DNA of 21,748 nucleotides, from assembly GCA_009602735.1 (NCBI GenBank), contig WELA01007304.1:192513-214260 (forward strand), given 5' to 3'. Position 1 is the stretch's first letter, and every line of letters starts with the position of its first letter. Positions 1 to 10,034 of this stretch are shown piece by piece. The translations under genes were made by a program, and so were the position numbers. The DNA comes from Mesotaenium endlicherianum (Eukaryota > Streptophyta > Zygnematophyceae > Zygnematales > Mesotaeniaceae). The notes below the pieces were generated by a model, which ran no database searches, was not told the DNA's origin, and saw only the letters and a program-made list of their open reading frames with translations.

Positions 1-11
1 GGGGGGGGCAG

Positions 12-142
12 GTGCACACGCCGGACTCGAGCCGCTACTGGGTGGCGGCATCGTACGAGGAGCGCCATGCCGGGGGCCTGGAGCCGGAGTCCATCGATAA
101 GGTGGCTCACCCGCGTTGCTCTTTTGCTCGGCTGATGTTTCT

Positions 143-174
<32 letters not shown>

Positions 175-815
175 TCACCAGAGTCCTCCTCTCGTGCAAT
201 GGTGTGTTGTGCTGCAACGGGGCAGGAGTTTTTGCGCCTGTGGTTCCGAAACAACTGCGACCCCTACAAGGATGCGGTAGCGCTTTACAAAACCCCCCTC
301 TGCCCAGGTGGCTTTTCTTCGCAATGGGATCTCCTTGCGACACCTGCTACCTCTGCATGCACTCAGTGGGTGATGCTCCGTGGGTGCCCCATCTGTGCGT
401 GAGTAGGTGTTACCGGAAGCCCCAGCACACCTGGTGTCTGAGCTCTCCTGGCGGTAGGCTCCCTCCTTCGCACCCCTTTTCTCCCTGTCCTTGAAATGCC
501 TCCAGGTCAGAAGGGGTGCCTCCAGAGAGAGAGAGAGAGAGAGAGAGAGGGGTGTCTTGCACTGCTGTGCTGACTGGCTGGTGGATGGCGGGTTGGATGC
601 AGATACATTGTCCTGTACGAGACAATCACGGGCTGCAAGTTTGAGGCGCCCAATCTACAGGTACGTGCTGGATTGGTTGGTCCGCCAATCATCTGTTTGT
701 AGTTGCCAGGCGCAGGATCAGTACATGACTATTGAGGGAGTGGTTCTGTGTTATGCCGCAGGAACCCATACACGACGCTATGACTCGCGCTGTTGCCGTC
801 GCGCTCAATCGCTGA
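12..815 (+). CDS. SAICAR synthase (phosphoribosylaminoimidazole-succinocarboxamide synthase), 3' part only
   Basis: Joined exons: 12-101, 226-276, 407-453, 603-660, 762-815 (stop TGA 813-815). The 5' part lies outside the window, and position 12 directly follows a CAG acceptor. The first exon carries the family signature VHTPDSSRYW near the C-terminal part of SAICAR synthase, then EFLRLWF, then RYIVLYETITG, and ends in LNR. Frames join cleanly at all four introns (phases 0, 0, 2, 0). The enzyme joins aspartate to the carboxyaminoimidazole ribotide in purine synthesis, and in plants it acts in the plastid. The wording of this C-terminus (EERHAGG, then a long helix ending before the stop) looks more like long bacterial forms than the land-plant PUR7 tail I know; that is an impression, not an alignment. 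The gene is convergent with the next one. The last short exon is the least certain part. Confidence 0.85.
147..173 (+). repeat. (CAG)9 microsatellite inside an intron
   Basis: Nine uninterrupted CAG units lie inside the first intron (102-225) of the SAICAR synthase gene. Read through in the upstream frame they would give nine glutamines, but that frame loses the family sequence, which resumes only after splicing to 226. The repeat is therefore intronic in this model. Confidence 0.9.
524..549 (+). repeat. (AG)n dinucleotide repeat in an intron
   Basis: An uninterrupted AG/GA run lies within the third intron (454-602) of the SAICAR synthase gene. It is a simple microsatellite with no coding role that I can see. 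Confidence 0.9.
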
Positions 816-1432
816 TGTGCTGATGTGCCGGGCGCATGAGGTTGATTGATCAGAAGCATAATGCTGCACTATAGGCGCACGCTCGTCAAAGGGCACTCTT
901 ATATAACCTCAAGAAGGGGGAAGAGGAAGGGCAGGCACGTGTGCACTTTGCGGCCCTGGTGCACTCAAGTCTCCTGGCGTGCAGATCACATAAATATATC
1001 GTTCATCTGTTCCTTCAACGAGCTGTATGCTTTAACAAGATGACATCTGTGAGACAGCTATGCATATGTTCCCTGAATTGTTGTGTTGTCAGTTGCATTT
1101 GAAAGGCTTGGCACTGTCATTTCTGTTCATGTTCAGAAGTCGCACCAATGTATGTTCCAGACGTTCTTTGTTGTCCTCGTCGACCTGAATGGTTGGATCC
1201 AAGCTGCAGCTGAAGGAGGGGGAGCAAGCTTCTCCAAGCATGCTTACCAATGACAAGAGCCTGTTTAAAATTGAGAGTTCTGGCGAAAAGATACCAAATG
1301 AGCTGGAGTAGCTACTTAATTGAAAAAGAGACCATAAGCAGAGATTGGGACTGTACTCAGCCCAAAACGAGTGCTGGTGTATGCTGTAGACCCATCACAC
1401 AACTTCCATCTTCTGGTATGCTTAGGCTCGAG
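816..1432. other. Convergent intergenic region
   Basis: This stretch lies between the stop of SAICAR synthase (+) and the stop of the SDR gene (-). It should hold both 3' untranslated regions. I see no open frame with family similarity, no RNA gene and no repeat. Confidence 0.6.
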
Positions 1433-3668
1433 CTAACAGCGAGTGAAGAGAGCCTCCCATTTGGCACGGCTCGTGCCCGGTCCATCTCCCTGCACACACC
1501 CAACAACCCCCCATACATCAGCTTTCTGTCAAGCTACCATCACCAATGGAGCTGGCAAAACACAAACCAATGCACCAAACAACGGTCGATAGCGAGCAAT
1601 GACAAGGTGTCCTGAAGTCCTCACCTCAACCGAGTTGATCAAGTATGTCTGTCCTTGCGTGACATCCAGGCCCAGGGCTTGGATGCAAGCTTCGGCGACC
1701 GACAGCCTGCTTGTCTCCCCTTTGAGAGTGTCCCCTGCATCTCCCCGTACCACGTGTTAATTTCACCTCGGAAAGTCGAGCCGATGAAAGCAGAGGAAAA
1801 TGCAGAATGCGGGTGAGGTAGGCGAGCAGCACACCCTTCTCAATGGAGATGGAGCGGCGCAGCCCGGAGGTGGCTTTGAGCAGAGTGTTGACGTCATACG
1901 ACGTGTACGGCCCGTCCGTCAGCCTCCCCGCCCTGCGCATGTGCACGCGGGTCAGCATCTCTGCGTGCAGCGTCCAGCGCGGAGAGGGGGGTGCACAGCA
2001 TGCACGCACCGGATGATGGTGAAGGGCACGCCGGACGCCCGCACCATCTCCTCCGCCGCCTTCTTGCAGCGCAAGACTCCAAACAGGTTCAGCACGCTGC
2101 GCAGCGAGCCATGGGACAGTCAGAGCTTGGACAGCTGTCTCGCTTGCCCGCCCTTCCTCATATTCTCCGGGCTTTTGCCTCACAGGCGTGTAGACAACAG
2201 CCAGAATGCTGCTTTTCAGAGTCTCCAGAGTGCAGTTGACACAACGCAAGTACGCCCGCAGACAGCATCACAGGTGGAAGGCAAGCGCGCATGACCATGA
2301 AAGAAGGCCTTGCACTGTCTCACATCCCAATGCGGGGAGGGAACCTACTTGTAGGGGAACTGGTCGAAGCGGGTGACGCCGGCGGACGAGATGAGCACAA
2401 CACGTGCCACGGACGGCGGCAGACTTGCCAGCAGGCTGCGGGTCCCCTCCACGTCTGATGACATCCATTCAAAGCAATCAGGGGGGGGGGAGGGCTTACG
2501 AGTGACCACCTCCTCTTGCTCAAGCACGATGCCAGATGTCTGGGTCTCAGTTAGTGGCAGAAAGCTCACCTGTCTGTTCAGGGCCGTTACCTCCACTCCA
2601 TCTCTTAGTGGGGAAGGCTGTGGTGCCTGTCGCAATGATGACACTGCGCACGCCCTGCCCTTGGCCACAGTCCACACGCGCGCACACATACACACGCACA
2701 TACACAAAAACTGCCTGCTTTGAAATTGCCGCGACTAGAAGAGCACACCAGCTGAGAAGGTTCAGCATGTTCCAGCATCGATGTAATGCGCCGTGCTCCT
2801 GACAAGTCAACGAGTCTCCTGCATGACCAGAGCCCGTAGCTGGGACGTGTGGGGGGGGTGGCACCTGGATGGCGTCACATGAGAGCGAGTGCTTGTCCCG
2901 CGTGTCTCCTACCACCACCTGCCGCCATCTGGCAGTCCTCCTCAGAATAAGTACGTCTTGGATGTGCAAGAGTATAAGAGAGAGCAACTATTGAGCTCAC
3001 AGAGGAAACTGATCAGCTAGCTGGGTGGGCGACCTGAAGGTGAGGACTGGAGCCGAAGAGAGTGGCAGCTTTCTCTTTGCTGCGCACAAGGCCCACTATT
3101 TGCACTCCTCTATCCAGAAGCGATGCCACGCAGAGCTGCCCTGCCCCCATCACCAGCTAACAAGTGCGTACTGAGCTGAAAAGCATTTCTTTTTGTGAGA
3201 AGCTTGATGAGCTGAAGTACATACACGTCCCTTAAGACAAGCACTGCAAAATAGATTGTAGTGATACTATGATGCTGGAGCTCATCTTATGGAGCTGGGC
3301 AAACTCCTTCCCCCATGCTGCAGCTAGTAGTCTGCTGGCATGGCAATATTGACATGAGAGAGCTCACCAACACCACCAGTTGCGCCAACAACAAGAACGG
3401 GCTGCAAACTTTTTGGAACACTGTGAGCATTGTCCGAGGTCGTGCTCTCGGTCTGACTTTCTTGGCTTCCACGGCACATGCCAACAGCTCTCCTGTCGTT
3501 ACACTGCCGAGTAAGTATCTTTGTTGGCCGAATGTTGTTTGAAGAGACCCTTAGCTTCTTATATGAAACTGGTACACACAAGGAGGATACTGGCTCTCTA
3601 GCATCGCTGCTTGCTCTATAAGCAGCGACTAAAGGACTTGCAAAAAGCGCGTTGCACACAGTCGCCAT
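1433..3668 (-). CDS. Plastid-type NAD(P)-binding atypical short-chain dehydrogenase (At4g31530-like)
   Basis: Nine exons on the minus strand: 3668-3368, 3140-3034, 2918-2865, 2654-2570, 2454-2349, 2096-2010, 1932-1835, 1734-1625, 1489-1433 (stop TAG). They join to 334 residues with every phase consistent. The first ~85 residues are rich in S, R and A with few acids, as in a chloroplast transit peptide. The Rossmann glycine motif GATGGVG follows at residues 95-101 and is split by intron 1. Later landmarks are GLVRSKEKA, ATGTTAFPTKRW, VVLISSAGV, NLFGVLRCKK, AGRLTDGPYTSYD, LSVAEACIQAL and a C-terminal KWEALF. This order matches the plant atypical-SDR family of NAD(P)-binding plastid proteins, related to the NmrA/Ycf39/HCF173 group. 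The classical YxxxK catalytic pair is not evident, so it may bind the nucleotide for a structural or assembly role. Substrate unknown. It is divergent from the mitochondrial carrier, 511 bp away. The symbol is left empty because the exact orthologue is uncertain. Confidence 0.9.
2671..2708. repeat. CA-rich low-complexity tract in an intron
   Basis: A run of alternating purine and pyrimidine (mostly CA, with CG steps) lies inside the third intron of the SDR gene. Such tracts can adopt Z-DNA. No function is evident. Confidence 0.7.
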
Positions 3669-4179
3669 TGCTGGTCACAGCTGTGCAGCAATTGACGTCA
3701 AATATTTGTGGCTGGTCGTTCTTTGATATATATGTGCTGAACCGTAAAAAGATCCAGAAATTTCTCAGTTCAATGTGTTCGTCCTTGAATCACTATGCAC
3801 GAAAAAGGTCTCGTCGACAAACAGGTCGGCAGTGCTTTCCTTGCCTGACACACAACACTTCATCTTACTGGGCAATGCCCACACGTCATTGAGCTGACAA
3901 AAAACAAAAACTGCTTGGTTGGAAGCAGGTGTGGTTGGTCGTAAATTTACTTCCTGCAAAGGTTTAGATTACGGAGCTGGAGGTATTTGACAAGCTTCCT
4001 CTCTTAGCAGTAATTGCGTGACGTGAGCGAGACACGAAATGTTTGCTTGAGGAGAAGCAACTGGATTTGTGCAACAAACCTCGTAGTTTTGTGGAGGATC
4101 ATATCGCAGTAATGCACCTTCCATAGTTTCCGAAGCTTATCCGGTTGCAGCACACAGAGCTTCTGAATGCGCGTTCGCC
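3669..4179. promoter_or_regulatory. Divergent promoter region, SDR (-) and SLC25A38 (+)
   Basis: These 511 bases separate two divergently placed start codons and must hold the 5' untranslated regions and promoters of both genes. I see AT-rich patches, for example around 3700-3735, but no motif I can assign with confidence. The role is inferred from layout only. Confidence 0.5.
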
Positions 4180-6123
4180 ATGGGGGAAAGAGGGCAGAGT
4201 GGCGGAGGGAGGACAGCAAGAACTTTTGCAGCGGGGGCTCTATCAGGCATCATAACGTCTTGTGCTTTGCAGCCCCTGGACGTAATCAGGACGCAAATGC
4301 AGGCAGGTGCTGTAAATGGGCAGAAAGTCACATCCATGGGGGGCGTTTTCCGTAGCATAGTGCAGAAGCAAGGTGTCACAGGGCTTTGGCGAGGTACTGG
4401 GCCCACAGCCATACGCATCGGGCTGGGTGCCGGCCTGTACTTCTCCCTCCTGGATTACGCGCTGCTTGTGCTACACTCACTGCCCCGCACGAAGGACCTT
4501 CCCCGCGACAAGCTGCCAGCCAGTCTGACAATGACAGCTGGAGCTGTCACAAGGGGCATCGCGGCTGCGGCGCTGTGCCCTGTCACTGTTGTCAAGACTC
4601 GCATGGAGGTGCTTTACCTTTCTGGGCTTTTGATGTCTGGTGTAGTCCTCTTTCTCCACTCAATGCATGTTCAAAATCTTCGCAAATATCGTCCGGCTCT
4701 TAGAGGGTGGAGACATATATGAGCAGGCAAAAGGGGGTGGGTGTAGGGTGAGGGGTGGTGCAGTACGTGAGAGAGGGCAGCTCCCAGTACAGGGGAACTC
4801 TGCACGCACTCACTTCCATCGGGCGCACTGAAGGCCTCAGAGGTATTCCTACCCAGCCCCTGCACTTTGCTGGTCCTGCTCCTGCCTCCCGCCTTGGCGG
4901 GCTGCGCAGACTAACTATATCGAGCAAAAGACTTCAACGGAAAGTGCATGGGGCATTCACACACGCACACACAAGAGCGCACGCACACAGGGGCACACGC
5001 GCACACATGCACATGCGTACTTGGCCTCCATGTGCAGGGCTGTTCAGTGGGCTGGGGCCCACCCTGGTGCGCGACGCGCCCTACAGCGGCCTCTATCTGC
5101 TCCTCTACGCTCGCCTGCGCAACTCGCTCAAAGGTGTGCAATCTCCTTGCCACACACTTCAGTCACTTTGTCATAGTTCCAGTGACCTGGCAGCTCCGAG
5201 TGGTGGTTTGCGATCCCCACGGTCTGTTTGAGTGACTGGCGGGTGGAATACTGTTGGGGGCCTGTATCGCAGAGTCATGGCTGCCCGTCGCTGTGCCCCA
5301 GAGCACCGCCAACTTCATCGCAGGTGCGTACACATGCATTCATGCAGACAGGTAGGCAGGCATGGTGGCTAGCATCGGGGACGTGACGTCACTTCTGAGG
5401 TGCGCGTGCAGGCGGCACAGCGGGAGCCTTGGCCACGCTGGTGACGCACCCGGCTGACGTGGTACACGCCCTCGCCCATCCTGCTCTCAGCCCTTTCCTG
5501 CGCTTCTCGCTGTCCCCGCCCATAAGACTCCTGGCTTGCTGCATGCTCGCTGATGGTGGTGGTGCAGGTACGGACGCTGCTCCAGCTGGAAGGAGGGCAG
5601 ACCAAGACAGTGAGGGGCACTGTGTCCTTTATCTGGCAGGTCCTGCCATCCTGACCGCCTGCAAAGCTTGTGGTGCCTACCAGATGCAAAGGACGGGCTC
5701 TCACATCCTGGGGGGAAGTGGCGGGGGATGCAGAAGCATGGGCCTGCGGGCTTCTTCAGAGGAGTGGTGCCGCGAATGAGCAAGCGCGCTCTGCAGCAAG
5801 CCCTCACGTGGTGGGTGCACCACTACTGGCTGCTCCCCTCGTAGCTGTGTCGGGTGTTGTATTCTTGCTCCTGGCCGGTCTCCTGTCGTAGTTCTTGCAG
5901 TGAATACTGGACGATGTAGGAGGACACCGTGTGATTGAAACTGGTGTATGTGTGCGCGGGGCGTGACGACAGGACAATCTACGAGGAGCTGGTGTGCCTG
6001 GTCCTGGGGGCGTCCTTGTGGGCCTCCAACACGTCCCCCCCCTCCTCCTCCATGGCAGCTCGCACGCGGGTGAAGGGGGAAGAGGTGAATGCACCAGCAC
6101 AGGATCAGGAAACTGCGAGCTGA
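4180..6123 (+). CDS. SLC25A38: Mitochondrial carrier SLC25A38/Hem25-like (glycine transporter)
   Basis: Eight exons: 4180-4608, 4764-4842, 5038-5133, 5273-5323, 5412-5461, 5568-5639, 5734-5810, 5973-6123 (TGA). They join to 334 residues. Three carrier repeats are visible: QPLDVIRTQMQ near residues 31-41, CPVTVVKTRME before intron 1, and HPADVVRTLLQ. The middle repeat has T instead of the usual acidic residue (P-x-T-V-V-K), a mark of this carrier family. GLFSGLGPTLVRDAPYSG and GFFRGVVPRMSKRALQQALTW also fit it. The last splice (5810 to 5973) restores TWTIYEEL, so I prefer it to reading on to a TAG at 5842. After the last helix there is a Ser/Pro-rich tail of about 30 residues. In yeast and animals the protein brings glycine into mitochondria for haem synthesis. 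Plants make the haem precursor from glutamate, so the role here may differ. Confidence 0.93.
4957..5019. repeat. CA-rich low-complexity tract in an intron
   Basis: Interrupted CACACG/CACACA repeats fill the 3' half of the second intron (4843-5037) of the carrier gene. It is a simple sequence expansion and splices out in the model. Confidence 0.8.
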
Positions 6124-7710
6124 CGCTCTCTTGGAGCAGCTGTCCTCCAGTCACGTGGAGCAGCTATCCGTCTCTCTGTCACATTGCCATATTGTGCTGC
6201 AAGGGCGTCTTCCAGAATGCTGGACAAACTTGAGTACGTGGTAGAGCAATCCCGGGCGGCTAGCTCTTACTCCCCCTTGATGGGCTATACTAATTGGGTC
6301 ATCGTCAGTTGCAACATTTTGCAGTCTCTTTGGATGCTGTGGGTACCAGCCTCTAAGGAATCAGATTGGCCCATTCTGATGCGTGTCTGTGGAGTGCGCA
6401 TGCCTGACTGTGACATTGGACCACCCCAGTCACTCTGCTGAAAGTACTTTGTTATGGCTTGTTCTTACTTGCTGCTGAGATGTTAAGTTCAATCTAAAAC
6501 CCCCAATAAATCTTTCTTAGTCCTAGTTTGAAAAATGAGAAAGATGTGATTCTACATCTTAAGATGACATTGCGTGCCTTCCTTTTCCGCTTGCATTTCC
6601 CTGATTGCGATGTGCTATCCTGTGTGCATGGATGGTCTCCAGTGCTTCACGTCATGTCTATGCGCAGTGGCAGTGCCACCTGGCGTGATTTGTGGTGTTG
6701 GTAAATTAGAGTCCATCCTGGGTTTATATGGGTTTATTTTGTCACTCTTTCTCCCATTTTGAGACACGCTCTACTGATTGTTTCCTCAAATGCTTCACTT
6801 ATATGTACTGCTCTAGTCATCAATTGTTTTCTCTGTAACATTAATGTGTTCACATGTTTACTAAGTTCTGTGGCTTAAAAACGCGTCTCAATGCCTATGG
6901 ATGACCTGTGTCCTTTGGTTTCATGCTTTTTGTGAGCTATTGGCCAATGGCCCTCATTGTATATCATGAGTAGCACCGTGTGGTGTTGCGATGATGTCAA
7001 GTTCTTCACAGCCTATGACATAGATTACGCTCTCATACATATCCGACAACATTCTTTTTTAAAGCGTGCCCACTAGCACAAGTTCCATCACACATGTAGC
7101 AGTGCAACCTAAAGTAGAACAGATTTGCCCACACCATTTTACCATTTGACGCCATGCTTCCAACTCATATTGCTATCTTACTCATCCGTTAGTCTTTTAC
7201 ACAATTGTTGTTGTAACGTCACTACCTCTAGAACCAATATTGAGATATTACAATATTGGGCAAGCCAGCCTTCGAAGAGTGCGAGCCTGCAAATCCACTG
7301 TTGTTACCCACCTCATGCTCATAGCTAGAGCGAAACACACAAAGCGACTTGGAATGAGACCCAATATAAAGAGCATTGAAAAACCATGCATTCACTTACT
7401 AGGCCAGCAAAGACACCACCTAGCCCCTGTTTCCGTATGTAAAGTTGATGTCTCCCTCCACAGAGGAACAAAGGCTTTCACCACCTGCAGTCAGTTTACA
7501 TGAACCTACCTGCTGTACACCCTTATCTATGTAAGCGGCTCCTGGCGTCAACCACAGATATACACACACACCTCAGAGCCTAACCTTGAAAGCGCAAAAC
7601 TGGAGGGGCTTCCAGCATGTGCACCAATACCTCACAAACCTGGACCCCCACAGGTGGTCATCTCTCTCAGGGATGTCTACCCTAAACCCTGAACCTGGAA
7701 AATTTTCATG
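6124..7710. other. Convergent intergenic region, 1.6 kb
   Basis: This lies between the stops of SLC25A38 (+) and TAF11 (-). It is AT-richer than the exons and full of short unrelated open frames without family similarity. A canonical AATAAA lies at 6505-6510, about 380 bases after the carrier stop, and could serve as its polyadenylation signal. I see no tRNA-like fold, transposon end or repeat array. Confidence 0.55.
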
Positions 7711-10034
7711 TCACCGAAATAGAGGAGGGTGGGCGCGAACAGGCACTTTCCCATCTTGCTTCAACCGTCTGTAGGCCTCACGCATGTGCGATGGCCGTAT
7801 GGGGCCTGTTTCGTTCCTCTCCGTCATCACCACCCGGCCTGGTCATTGACGGGCACATGGCACGTTCAGGGCACATGCAAGCGGGCAGCACATACTCCTC
7901 TAATCCTCTAGTCCTCTCATCCCATATATAATAGCTATCATCAGCATTGCATTGACCCAAGATGGTGCACACAGCCGTTAAAGGATATGCACACCAGCTT
8001 CATACTTTTTGAAAGTGCACACAACCTATAAGGTTCAACCCCAACACCCAGTCTCACACCGCAGTAAAAATGTAAAATAATCTGCGAACTCAAATCCAAA
8101 GCCTGCCCCTGCCTTTGAGGAGGTGTGGACCCCCACCCCTACAGCCTGTCCAGCGCGCACGTTATGTGAATCAGTCCTGGTGTGTGAGCAGGTGAGAGTG
8201 CAGCGCACCAGTCTCCACGAGTTCGCCCACAAAGAGCTTGGCGATGCCGGAGATGACGATGGTGATGGGCGGGCTCACCTTGACCCTCTCCCCAATGATG
8301 GCATCCAGCAGCTGCTACCCCCTCCGCAGCAGCGCAGCCAAGGAAGAGAAGAAGACGGGCATCAGCACGGCACGGCACGGCAGGCACTCGGGCAGTCCTA
8401 CAGCAGTTTGCTGGGGCCAAGCGCGAGAGGGCACCTTCTTCATGGTGCTGCGCTGGAAGCCCGAGCGGCGGTACGACTCGTAGCGGCTCATCTGCTCCGG
8501 AGTAAACTTCCCCAGCACTGCTCTGCAGCACCACCACCCGCACACACGCATTCTGTCGATCCCCAGGCAGATGCAAGCCTGCTCTGGAGTGTGCAGCCAG
8601 CCTCCATGATGCCCAGCGGGCCACGCTCTAGTGTGCTCACCAGTGCACAAGCCCATGCCAGCTCATGATCGTGTCCCCCTTTGAGGTGGCATGCATGACC
8701 TCTTCGAAAATGCAGACCTGCTCTAGCATGAGAGACTGCCGCTGACTGCGCCATGGCTGCGGGGGTATCCATCACAAACAACATCCTTTTGTCCCCTCTC
8801 CCCCCACCGTCCCTGCTCCCCTCCCTTTATTAGTACAACACACAATAATACATAGACAGCATATGACTACGCTCCATCTTCACTACTTACAGGAACAAAA
8901 AAACAATAAACTAAGACCTCCCAGAGCTCAAGTTTGAGTGGACGAGGTTCAATGCCTTGCAGGCCCTTCCCCCGTCTGGCGCATGCCAGCAGGGCAACTG
9001 AGCCAGCGGCGACTTTTTCTGAATAAGTCAACCACCATCTAACATTAGCCCCCCCAGACTTGCCAACTCATATCGTTGCTAATTTTACATCTTTGTTTTT
9101 TACGTTTCAATACGTGTGGTCGAAAACGTAAGGGAGTGCAAATTGTTGCAACTGTCGTAATGTCAAGGCAGGAGGACCCTGAAACCTGATCCCCACATAG
9201 AATACTCCGCCCCTGTCTCATGACAGTCGTCTAAGTGGAGGCTAGTATCCGGACACGCATGACTTGGTATGTACACTTCGAGTACAAACTACAGAAGACT
9301 CCAATGCCGAATATGATGATGATTCAGACCTGTTCAGCAAGAACGAGCTCGACCTAAGCTATGCCCTTCTGTCACATGAAGAAGATGCGTCCAACTGAAG
9401 GCATTACTGGTGGTATATATGGTAGGGGTTTGTCTATTCAATCTCTATCATCATTTCCCCACCTCCTATGCCCATTCAGCATCTCCCACTAAGCATCTTT
9501 ACTCGTATGTGTCCCCAACCCTTCCCTACTTCCCTCCCTCCACTCCACTCCCACTCTCCATCCCTTGTCAAACAGAGATAGAAAGGGAGCAACTTACTGC
9601 ATCTTCTCTGCGCTCATAGCAGGAATCTTTGCTTGGTTCAGGTCAAAATTGGACTCTTCCTCTTCGTCCTCGTCATCCCTAGGAGCACCAGCATCAACCT
9701 CACCATCTCCCCTCGAGCCGCCCGCCCCATCCCCTGGGAATTCTTCCTCAGGATCTTGAGCTTCTTCTCCGGGTCCCTCTTCGTCCTCCTTTTGAGGGCT
9801 ATCCACCCTCCCCTTCGCTTGCTTCCCCTGATTACCACGATACCCTTTCGGTCCCCCGCCAGGACCTCCTACCAGTTTGCCCCGTCCGGCACCCTTCTTC
9901 TTTGTTATTGGAGACTTCCCTTCAGGTAGCTCAATTGCCTCACCACCTGGTTTTTTTTTTCTCTTTATAACTTTCCGTTTCTTGGGCTCCGGTGGCTCAT
10001 TCCCTTCGGCGTCTACCTCTGCTTGCCGCTTCAT
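7711..10034 (-). CDS. TAF11: Transcription initiation factor TFIID subunit TAF11
   Basis: Four exons on the minus strand: 10034-9598, 8522-8435, 8311-8209, 7838-7711 (TGA), joining to 251 residues. Exon 1 encodes a charged, disordered N-terminus with a nuclear-localisation-like PKKRKV and a C-terminal acidic run DDEDEEEE. The TAF11 histone-fold region follows: FTPEQMSRYESYRRSGFQ, MKKLLDAIIGE, ITIVISGIAKLFVGELVE, and GPIRPSHMREAYRRLK near the C-terminus. The first junction (phase 2) turns EKM-CA plus A into EKMQAVLGKF, which supports joining the distant acidic exon across a 1,075-base intron. TAF11 pairs with TAF13 through its histone fold inside TFIID, in the nucleus. Exon 3 has a TAGCAG tandem acceptor; I chose the inner site because it aligns better with the family. 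The gene is divergent from the methyltransferase gene. Confidence 0.93.
8523..9597 (-). other. Large first intron of TAF11
   Basis: At 1,075 bases this is the longest intron in the window. It starts with a strong GTAAGT donor and ends in CTGCAG. It contains C-rich and AT-rich stretches and, on the opposite strand, a short acidic open frame (9246-9398) described in the findings. No RNA gene is seen inside. Confidence 0.75.

Noticed and set aside
12..494. A 160-residue plus-strand frame with polyglutamine at the left end
   Set aside because: Only its first 30 codons match SAICAR synthase. The rest is intron read-through; the family sequence continues in spliced exons from 226.
2570..2590. Earlier donor at 2590 for SDR exon 4
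   Set aside because: It would drop about seven residues (GNGPEQT) that the family has after KRWSG; the donor after position 2570 keeps them and the same phase.
5811..5844. Ending the SLC25A38 protein at TAG 5842 by reading through without a last intron
   Set aside because: It gives an odd WVHHYW tail, whereas splicing 5810 to 5973 restores TWTIYEEL, the expected family sequence, in frame.
8123..8668. A 181-residue plus-strand frame across TAF11 exons 2 and 3
   Set aside because: It lies opposite clear TAF11 histone-fold sequence and has no similarity of its own.
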